Part shown: piece by piece, positions 22,240 to 28,551 of the stretch | How the letters are laid out: the number at the start of each line of letters is the position of its first letter | Position numbering within the stretch: position 1 is the stretch's first letter | Source: an uncultured Actinomyces sp. | Lineage (GTDB): Bacteria > Actinomycetota > Actinomycetes > Actinomycetales > Actinomycetaceae | Assembly: GCA_902373545.1 (NCBI GenBank) | Contig: CABKMZ010000022.1 | Location: forward strand, 1-28,551 | Direction of reading: 5' to 3' | DNA: 28,551 nucleotides | Program-made: the position numbers and the translations under genes | The notes under the pieces: model-generated | The model's input: the letters and a program-made list of their open reading frames with translations, nothing else | Databases searched by the model: none | What the model was told of the DNA's origin: nothing

Positions 22240-23883
22240 TTACTCCAGGGGAGCGATCCAGCGCAGCTGTGTGCCAACCCCGCCTTCGCCGGGGCCCGCG
22301 TCGAAGGTGCCGCGGTGGCGGCGGGCGCGCTCGGCCATGTTCGCCATGCCGGAGTTGCGCGTGCGCTCGGGGTCGATACCGCGCCCGTCGTCGGTGATCA
22401 GGATGCGCACGCGGCCGGACTTGCCCTGCCCGGACACGTCCACGCACACGGTCGCGGCAGTCGCGTGGGCGTGCCGGGCGATGTTCGACAGGCCCTCGCG
22501 AACGATGGCCACGACGTCGTCGGACAGGTCGGGGTCCACGCGCCCGTCGAACTCGTCGATGACGACCAGCTCGTTGTCCAGGTCGGAGTTAATCGCATCT
22601 CCGTCCAGCGTGATGAGCAGCGAGGGGGCAAACCCTAGGGCGGAGCGTGTCAGGGAAGACTCGCGGCGGATACGTTCGACCAGGCCGACCGCCTTGTCTC
22701 GCTCGCGCAGGTTGTGCACGATCGTGCGGATCTGACGCACGGCCTCGTCAATGGAGGCGAGCGAGTCGTCGATCAGGGATTCGATGGCCACGGGATCGAC
22801 CTGGCCGCCGGCGACCTTCTGCTTGGCGGCGTCCAGGGCCATGCCGGTCGCGAAAAGCTGCTGGATCGCGAAATCGTGCAGGTCACGGCCGATGCGGTCG
22901 CGTTCGTCGAGCAGGGCGGCGACGTCCTGGGCGTGCCGGGCCGACGCCAGCTCGAGGGCCAGCGTCGCCTGGGAGGCCAGCGATTCGGCGAGGGATAGCT
23001 CGGAGGCGTCGAACTCGGGTGCACCGATCTGCCGTAGGAGAATGAGGACGCCGGAGGAAACACCCCTCGAGCGCAGGGGAGCGTAGAGCGCGGAACCGAA
23101 GGCGGCCAGCTGGGGCACGCGCATCGTCTGGGCGCGCGACATCGAGTCGACGATCATGCCGGTGCCCTCGTGGAGGACGCTCATGGCACGCCCCTCGGGC
23201 GGGAAGGTCAGGCCCAGCAGGGCGGATGCGTTCTTACCGTCCGTGATTTCGGCGGCCCACGTGTCACCCACGGACTGCAAGACGATGATCGCCGTGTCGG
23301 CGTGGGAGACATCGCGCACGGTCTTGGCGATGAGTTCGAGGGCCTCTTCCTCGTCGGCGCCCTCAAGCATCGTCGTCGTCAGGGACTGGGAGGCGCTGAT
23401 CCAGCGGGCGGTGCGCTTAGAGTCTGCGTACAGGTGCGCGTTTTCGACGGCGATGCCGGCGGCGGGAGCGAGGGCTGCGACCACGGCTGCGTCTTCGCTC
23501 GTGTAACCTCCGGGCTTGCCCGTCAGGTACAACCGCCCGTAGACCTGCTCGTGAACCAGGACCGATACGCCCAGGAACGGCGGCGTGTCCGCGGGCAGGT
23601 CAAGGTCCGGCGCATCCGCGGGGGAGTTGACGAGGAGGGGGCTGGCCACCGGGATCGCCGTCGTGAGAGCCTCGGGCACCTCGGGCGCCGGACGCGAATC
23701 GTGGTGCTCGAGCTGGAGCGTGGTCGCCCCCCAGGTGTCGAGGACCGCGAGCGCCGCGTGCGGCGAGGAGGTCAGCGCGCACGCCTGGTTGACGAAGTTT
23801 TGCAGGCCAGCCGTCAGGTCCAGCGAGCTGGTCAGGTCCAGCGCGGCCTTGAGCAGCGTGAAGTCCGTGTGATCGTGACTCAT
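22240..23883 (-). CDS. GAF-domain sensor histidine kinase (DosS/DevS-like)
   Basis: 547 residues, cytoplasmic, no membrane helix. GAF 1 (about 10-155) contains FLGVSVLVHEQVYGRLYLT; GAF 2 spans about 175-315. A HisKA_3 dimer domain has DERDRIGRDLHDFAIQQLF with the phosphoacceptor His336, and the ATPase domain ends the protein (REGLSNIARHAHA; DDGRGID; GMANMAERARRHRG). This layout is that of DosS/DevS. By alignment from memory, the position of the DosS haem-ligand His149 is Pro97 here, so haem sensing by the same ligand is unlikely. The ATG at 23883 overlaps the cydC stop (ATGA) and follows AGGAGG by 4 nt, so kinase and CydDC are made together. Its partner is probably the response regulator at 17634-18281. 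Confidence 0.92.
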   Translation of the reverse strand: MSHDHTDFTLLKAALDLTSSLDLTAGLQNFVNQACALTSSPHAALAVLDTWGATTLQLEHHDSRPAPEVPEALTTAIPVASPLLVNSPADAPDLDLPADTPPFLGVSVLVHEQVYGRLYLTGKPGGYTSEDAAVVAALAPAAGIAVENAHLYADSKRTARWISASQSLTTTMLEGADEEEALELIAKTVRDVSHADTAIIVLQSVGDTWAAEITDGKNASALLGLTFPPEGRAMSVLHEGTGMIVDSMSRAQTMRVPQLAAFGSALYAPLRSRGVSSGVLILLRQIGAPEFDASELSLAESLASQATLALELASARHAQDVAALLDERDRIGRDLHDFAIQQLFATGMALDAAKQKVAGGQVDPVAIESLIDDSLASIDEAVRQIRTIVHNLRERDKAVGLVERIRRESSLTRSALGFAPSLLITLDGDAINSDLDNELVVIDEFDGRVDPDLSDDVVAIVREGLSNIARHAHATAATVCVDVSGQGKSGRVRILITDDGRGIDPERTRNSGMANMAERARRHRGTFDAGPGEGGVGTQLRWIAPLE

Positions 23884-25634
23884 TGTTCCTCCTGATCGAG
23901 GGCCCAGCGGTAGGCGGGTAGGGCGTCGAGGACGTCGGCGTGGGTGCCGCGCGCGGCCACGCGGGCGCACGCTCCGGGTTCGGGCGCCGCAAGGACGAGG
24001 ACGTGGTCGGCCTGGTCGAGGGCGCTGAGACGGTGCGTGACGACCAGGGTAGCGTGCGTGGGTGAGGGGGTAAGGAGAGTGTCCATGAGCCTGTCTGCGG
24101 TGGCCGCGTCGAGGTGTTCGGAGGCCTCGTCGATGGCCATGATGGGGGCCGGGGCTGCGAGCGCGCGGGCCATGAGGAGGCGACGGCGCTCGCCGCCGGA
24201 CACGGTGGTTCCTCCCGAACCGATCGTGGTGTCGATGCCCTCGGGCAGGGTGGCGATCCACTCGTCAAGGCCTGCGCGCGCGAGGAGGGCGCTGGCCTCG
24301 TCGCGTGTGAGGGAGGCGCGTGCGACGCGTAGGTTCTCGAAGATGGTGGTCGCGAAGATGTGCGCGTCCTCGGCCGTCATCGTGACGTGGGCGGCCACCT
24401 GATCGCGGTCGGCGCCCCAGGCGGGTACGCCGTTGATGAGGGCCTGCCCCGACTTGGGCGGGATGACGCCGGTGAGCGTGGCCAGCAGGGTGGTCTTGCC
24501 GATGCCGGAGGCGCCGACGATGGCCAGGGAGGAACCGGGGCGCAGCGTCAGGGAGATGCCGGTGGCCAGGGTGGGGCCGCCGGGCCAGCCGATCGCCAGG
24601 TCGCGTGCCTCGATGACGGTCTCGCCAGCCGGAATATCGTGGAACCGCACTTCGCCCTGGTCGCTCAACAGCGCGCAGATACGCTCGGCGGCCTGTGCGC
24701 TGCGCACTAGCTGAGCGGCGGCGGGGGCCAGCTCGGCGGCGCCCTCGAAGGAGGAGAGGGGGACCAGGACGATAACGGCGAGGAGCACCTGTGCGAGCGC
24801 ACCGGACGTGGTCTGCGGGATCCCGATGAGCAGGGCGCCGATGACGGCCGCCCCCATGGCGCACACGTCGAGGCCGCGAGCCAGGGCCGAGAGCTTCGCC
24901 GAGCGGCCAATCGCTTCGGCCAACTCGGCCTCGGCACCGTCCAGACCTGTGCGGGCGTGGGGGAGCGTTCCGGCCAGGGAGAGCTCGGTGGCGCCCTCCA
25001 GGACGGCCAGCGTCGTCGCCGCGATGTCGGTGCGGGCGCCAGATCCCTGGGTTTCGGCGAGGCGCACCGACCGGGCGATCAGCGCGGGCGCGACGATTCC
25101 CGAGACGATGAGAGCCAGCGCCAGGACGAGGCCGGCCGGCGGGGAGATGAGGGTGACGACGCCAACCGTGCCCACGCCGACCACGAGGGCGACGAGGGAG
25201 GGCAGCAGAGTCTTGACCACGACGTTGCCGACTTCGTCGACGTCGGCCCCGGCGCGGGTCATCAGGTCGCCGCGGCGCAGAGAAGACAGGGAGGAAGCGG
25301 GCTCCTCGCACAGGCGGTCGTAGAGGTTGGCGCGCAGGGCGTCCATGCCTTCGAGAGCGACCTTGTGCGAGGCCAGCCGTGACAGGTAGCGAGCGAGCGC
25401 GCGCGAGACGCCGAACAGACGCACTGACGTGGCTGCGACGGTCAGGTACAGGACGGGTGGCTGTTGGGAAGCACGCGCGATAAGCCAGGCGGCGGTGCCG
25501 CCCAGCGCGATGGCCGAGCCCAGGGCGGTGACGCCCAGTAGGAGCGACAGCGCGAATCCTGAGCGCGAGACCTGGAGCATGGCGATGCATCGGCGCAGGG
25601 CAGCGGATTCGGATCGGGTCAAGAAGAGCCTCAT
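23880..25634 (-). CDS. cydC: Thiol reductant ABC exporter subunit CydC
   Basis: 584 residues. CydDC is a heterodimeric ABC exporter of cysteine and glutathione needed to assemble cytochrome bd. Six membrane helices occupy about residues 20-310. The nucleotide-binding domain has Walker A GASGIGKTT, signature VSGGERRRL, Walker B IMAIDEASEHLD and the H-loop in VVTHRLSAL. The ATG overlaps the cydD stop (ATGA), with GAGGAGG 7 nt upstream; the stop overlaps the kinase start. Assigned CydC rather than CydD because it is the second of the pair; order and membrane sequence support this only moderately. Confidence 0.9.
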   Translation of the reverse strand: MRLFLTRSESAALRRCIAMLQVSRSGFALSLLLGVTALGSAIALGGTAAWLIARASQQPPVLYLTVAATSVRLFGVSRALARYLSRLASHKVALEGMDALRANLYDRLCEEPASSLSSLRRGDLMTRAGADVDEVGNVVVKTLLPSLVALVVGVGTVGVVTLISPPAGLVLALALIVSGIVAPALIARSVRLAETQGSGARTDIAATTLAVLEGATELSLAGTLPHARTGLDGAEAELAEAIGRSAKLSALARGLDVCAMGAAVIGALLIGIPQTTSGALAQVLLAVIVLVPLSSFEGAAELAPAAAQLVRSAQAAERICALLSDQGEVRFHDIPAGETVIEARDLAIGWPGGPTLATGISLTLRPGSSLAIVGASGIGKTTLLATLTGVIPPKSGQALINGVPAWGADRDQVAAHVTMTAEDAHIFATTIFENLRVARASLTRDEASALLARAGLDEWIATLPEGIDTTIGSGGTTVSGGERRRLLMARALAAPAPIMAIDEASEHLDAATADRLMDTLLTPSPTHATLVVTHRLSALDQADHVLVLAAPEPGACARVAARGTHADVLDALPAYRWALDQEEQ

Positions 25635-27313
25635 GCCAGTGCCTCCTCGTCGGCATGCGCCACGTCGATGATCGTGTCGGCGACCTCGATGATGGCGTTG
25701 CGGTGGGCGATGACGATGACCGTGCGGCCTTCCTCGCGCATCGCGTGGATGGCGCGCACGACGGTCTCCTCGCTGACGGCATCCAGGTGGGCGGTTGGCT
25801 CGTCCAGGACGACGACCTGGGACCTGGCTGCGAGCGCGCGGGTCAGGGCCAGGCGTTGGCGCTGGCCGACGGACAGGCCCACGCCTCCCGAACCGATGGT
25901 GCTGTTCCAGCCGTCGGGGGTGGTCGCCAGGACCGCGTCGAAACCGGTGGCCCGCGCCGCCTCGTCCAGGTCGCGCTGGGGCAGGTCACCCATGTTGTCC
26001 AGGATCGTGCCGGGCACCAGGGTGGGGGACTGGGGTACCCAGGAGATGGCGGAACGCCACGAGGTGGGATCCACGTCGGTCAGGGCCAGGCCCTCGTCGT
26101 CGCGGGACGAGGCCTGGTCGCGCAGGCGGATCTGGCCAGCGTCCGGGGTTATGTCGGACAGCAGGCAGGCGACGAGCGTGGACTTGCCGGCGCCGGAGGG
26201 GCCAGCGAAGGCGGTGACCGTTCCGGGGCGGATGACGCCCGAGGTTGGGGCGGGGCCCCAGGCGCCGCGGGCGCGCACCCCCACGCCGTCGAGGACGATG
26301 TCGGTGCGGCTCATGTCGGGGCATGGCGTGCTTCCGGGGGCGTCCACGTCGTCGGCCGCTTCAATAATGTCGAAGGCGGCTTTCGAGGCGGTCACGCCGT
26401 TGGCCGAGGCGTGGAACTGCGCGCCGACCTGGCGCAGCGGCTCGAAGACCTCGGGGGCCAGCATGATGACGGCCAGGCCGTGGAACAGTGAGATGTGGCC
26501 AAACACCAGGCGCATACCGACCTCGACGGCCACGAGGGCCACCGACAGCGTGGTGAGAAACTCGAGGACGCCGCCGGAGAGGAACGCGACGCGCAGGGTC
26601 GCCATGGTCGCCTTCGTATTTGCCTCGCCGAGCTTGCGCAGGTGAGCGCGCGGGCCTTTTTCGCGTCCCAGCGCACGCAGCGTGGGCAGGCCGGACATGA
26701 GATCGAGAAGCTGGGCGGTCAGGCGCTTCATGGAGTCCAGCTTGTCCTGGGAGGCCGCCTCGGTGAATCGTCCAATGAGGATCATAAAGATCGGGATGAG
26801 GGGCACGACGAGCAAGGCGATGAGGGCCGACCAGAAGTCGAGCAGAAGAATGACGCCGAGGGCCGCCGGCGTCACGGTGCACACGAGGACCAGCTGGGGC
26901 AGGAAGGACACGAAGTAGGGGCGTAGGTCCTCCAGACCCGTCGACAGCAGCGTCGCGGTTTGTGCGCCGTTGGTGGCCCGCCAGCGCGGCCCCAGGGCGA
27001 TGGATGCGTCGATGACGCGCCCGCGCAGTTCGGCGACGGCCTTGGTGGCGGCGCGCGCCGCGATCGCCTCGCGCCCGGCAACAACCGCCGCGCGGGTGGC
27101 GAACACCGCAGCGATACCGAGGATGAAGGGCAAGACGTCGCCGATAGACGCGGTCCCCGCAACGACGGGGGAGAGGGCGGCGGAAATGAGCAGCGCCTGG
27201 GCCAAGACCAACAGCGCTGTGATGGTACCCAGAAGGGCGGTCACAGCGATGGGAATTCGGGCGGACCGGGCGTAACGCAACAAACGGGGATCAAAGGGAC
27301 GCACGGGTACCAT
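25631..27313 (-). CDS. cydD: Thiol reductant ABC exporter subunit CydD
   Basis: 560 residues from the ATG at 27313. Partner of CydC. Membrane helices lie in about 25-305. The ATPase domain has Walker A GPSGAGKST, a signature reading LSVGQRQRL (Val in place of the usual Gly), Walker B VVVLDEPTAHLD and the H-loop VIAHRNAI. The catalytic Glu is kept. The chosen start gives MVPVRPFDPRLLRYARSARI, with a weak GGGG ribosome site 4 nt upstream; an upstream start at 27370 would run through a hairpin-flanking region and is rejected. A 114-nt gap with a hairpin separates it from cydB. Confidence 0.9.
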   Translation of the reverse strand: MVPVRPFDPRLLRYARSARIPIAVTALLGTITALLVLAQALLISAALSPVVAGTASIGDVLPFILGIAAVFATRAAVVAGREAIAARAATKAVAELRGRVIDASIALGPRWRATNGAQTATLLSTGLEDLRPYFVSFLPQLVLVCTVTPAALGVILLLDFWSALIALLVVPLIPIFMILIGRFTEAASQDKLDSMKRLTAQLLDLMSGLPTLRALGREKGPRAHLRKLGEANTKATMATLRVAFLSGGVLEFLTTLSVALVAVEVGMRLVFGHISLFHGLAVIMLAPEVFEPLRQVGAQFHASANGVTASKAAFDIIEAADDVDAPGSTPCPDMSRTDIVLDGVGVRARGAWGPAPTSGVIRPGTVTAFAGPSGAGKSTLVACLLSDITPDAGQIRLRDQASSRDDEGLALTDVDPTSWRSAISWVPQSPTLVPGTILDNMGDLPQRDLDEAARATGFDAVLATTPDGWNSTIGSGGVGLSVGQRQRLALTRALAARSQVVVLDEPTAHLDAVSEETVVRAIHAMREEGRTVIVIAHRNAIIEVADTIIDVAHADEEALA

Positions 27314-27347
27314 TGTGCCCCAAAAGCCCACGTTATGGGTCGAAAGT

Positions 27348-27363
27348 CCCCGGCCTCGTCCAT
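27348..27363 (+). repeat. Intergenic 16-bp repeat, copy 5
   Basis: CCCCGGCCTCGTCCAT, in the gap between cydB and cydD. Confidence 0.4.
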
Positions 27364-27377
27364 GTTGCACGAACGAC

Positions 27378-27410
27378 TGCGCCCGGCCCCTGAAACAGGG
27401 ACCGGGCGCA
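27378..27410 (-). terminator. Hairpin between cydB and cydD
   Basis: A 9-bp stem (27378-27386 with 27402-27410), one mismatch, then a 5-bp stem (27388-27392 with 27396-27400) and an AAA loop. It begins 16 nt past the cydB stop. No U-run follows, so it may be a partial terminator or an RNA-processing and stability element. Confidence 0.5.
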
Positions 27411-27426
27411 TCTATCGGTGAGGAGG

Positions 27427-28548
27427 TCAGCCAGCGAGGAAGTTCTCACCCATGCGGATCTTCTTCATGAGCAGACCGGTCTTGGTCGTCACGTCCTCCG
27501 TACCCACGCGGGAACGGAAGGTCCAGTACGACCAGGCGACATAGGCCAGGACGATGGGCAGCAGGCACACCGTCACGATCGTCATAACGGTCAGCGTCCC
27601 GGTCGTCGACGAAGCCTGATCGATCGTCAGCGAGTACGCCGGGTTGATCGAGGACTTCTGAACGGCCGGAGCCATCGAGGCGAACACCCACGCGGCCGCG
27701 CCAGCAATCGCCACGGAGGAGGCCACGAAGGACCAGCCCTCACGGCGCAGCGAGGCCTGCGACAGAACGGTGGAGGCGATGATCGCCAGGGCGGCAACCA
27801 CGAGCGGGATCCACGCCAGGACGTTCGTCGTATAGGCGAACTGGCCCCAGATCAGCCACGCGGCGGCCAGGACGGTCGCGGCAATCGTCGCGGGAGCAGC
27901 GATCGCGTTGGCGCGGTCGCGGACCTCGCCGGTCGTCTTGAGCGCCAGGAACTGAGCGCCGTGGGCCAGGCACACGGCCATGATGGCCAGGCCGCCCAGG
28001 ATCGTGTACGGGGTCAGCAGCGAGAAGAAACCACCGGTGAGCTGGTGGGTCGCGCTGGCCAGCGACTGGTCGACCAGTGTCGGGTCGACGACGGTGCCGG
28101 TCGCAACGTCAACAACCTCGATCTTCATACCCTGGACGAAATTCGCGAAGGCGACGCCCAGCAGGATCGGGACGAGCCACGCGGAGATCGTGTGCGCCCA
28201 GTCCCAGGCGTGACGCCACTTCTCAGTGGCGACCTTCGAGCGCCACTCGAGCGCCATGACGCGGATGATCAGGCAGACCAGGATCAGGAAGAGAGCCAGG
28301 TACATGCCCGAGAACATGGTGGCGTACCACTCGGGGAAGGCCGCGAAAGTCGCGCCGCCCGCGGTGAGCAGCCAGACCTCGTTGCCGTCCCAGTGAGGGC
28401 CGATCGTGCGCACCGTCTGGGTGCGCTCACGGTCGCCCTTGGCAACCAGGGGCAGGAGCATGCCGACACCGAAGTCGAAGCCCTCAAGGATCAGGAAGAC
28501 CGTCCACAGAACGGCGACGAGAATGAACCACAGGATTGACAGAGTCAT
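27427..28548 (-). CDS. cydB: Cytochrome bd ubiquinol oxidase subunit II
   Basis: 373 residues, complete, with about nine membrane helices. Together with CydA it forms cytochrome bd, a high-affinity quinol oxidase that reduces oxygen to water. The start MTLSILWFILVAVLWTVFLI and the conserved EGFDFGVGMLLP and WDGNEVWLL motifs are family marks, as is GGATFAAFPEWYATMFSG. The ATG is at 28548, three bases from the window end, so its ribosome site and the expected upstream cydA lie outside. It heads the leftward run cydB-cydD-cydC-kinase. Confidence 0.97.
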   Translation of the reverse strand: MTLSILWFILVAVLWTVFLILEGFDFGVGMLLPLVAKGDRERTQTVRTIGPHWDGNEVWLLTAGGATFAAFPEWYATMFSGMYLALFLILVCLIIRVMALEWRSKVATEKWRHAWDWAHTISAWLVPILLGVAFANFVQGMKIEVVDVATGTVVDPTLVDQSLASATHQLTGGFFSLLTPYTILGGLAIMAVCLAHGAQFLALKTTGEVRDRANAIAAPATIAATVLAAAWLIWGQFAYTTNVLAWIPLVVAALAIIASTVLSQASLRREGWSFVASSVAIAGAAAWVFASMAPAVQKSSINPAYSLTIDQASSTTGTLTVMTIVTVCLLPIVLAYVAWSYWTFRSRVGTEDVTTKTGLLMKKIRMGENFLAG

Positions 28549-28551
28549 GAT

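Noticed and set aside
22240..24261. Longer kinase frame starting inside cydC
   Set aside because: The added N-terminus is Arg/His/Pro-rich shadow of cydC; the ATG at 23883 with AGGAGG is far better.

Overview
This is a high-GC, dense bacterial chromosome segment. Several features point to the Actinobacteria: abundant GTG starts, many ATGA/GTGA/TGATG gene overlaps, a SepIVA-like gene next to a DUF177 (YceD) gene and rnc, the rpmB / DAK2 / recG / rsmD / coaD gene order, and a DosS/DosR-like two-component system. A secreted, choline-binding-repeat alpha-L-fucosidase and a cytochrome bd operon suggest a host-associated, microaerobic or facultative member of the Actinomycetaceae, such as Schaalia/Actinomyces from mouth or mucosa. 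That taxonomic guess is an inference; no rRNA is present.

Positions 1-5444 hold four tandem paralogous genes, the first cut by the window edge. Each encodes a proline-rich cytoplasmic N-terminus, one transmembrane helix and an exported domain with a conserved cysteine pair. Each is followed by a GC-rich hairpin, and copies 2-4 each have a recognisable promoter. The family function is unknown. A TetR regulator (5582-6226) follows, then a bifunctional proline dehydrogenase / pyrroline-5-carboxylate dehydrogenase, putA (6503-10069), with two imperfect inverted repeats upstream.

Positions 10296-17585 are housekeeping. rpmB (ribosomal protein L28) runs leftwards. Diverging from it is a tightly packed cluster: DAK2-domain protein, recG, rsmD, coaD, a SepIVA-like septation protein, yceD/DUF177 and rnc. 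The L32 gene (rpmF), often found between yceD and rnc, is absent.

Positions 17634-28548 hold the accessory and respiratory block. A NarL/DosR-type response regulator (probably leaderless) points right. A 1198-residue secreted GH29 fucosidase with Ig-like, F5/8C-lectin-like and choline-binding modules follows. From the right edge a leftward operon runs cydB, cydD, cydC, then a GAF-GAF histidine kinase whose start codon overlaps the cydC stop. The kinase and regulator look like one two-component system, now split by the fucosidase gene. The likely logic is that the kinase senses redox or oxygen state and, through the regulator, controls bd oxidase expression and assembly.

A roughly 16-bp motif (consensus CCCCRGCCTCGTYCAT) recurs in five intergenic sites and may be a dispersed repeat or a terminator-derived element. 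I saw no tRNA, rRNA, CRISPR array, insertion sequence or prophage gene, and no gene-free stretch longer than 300 bases.
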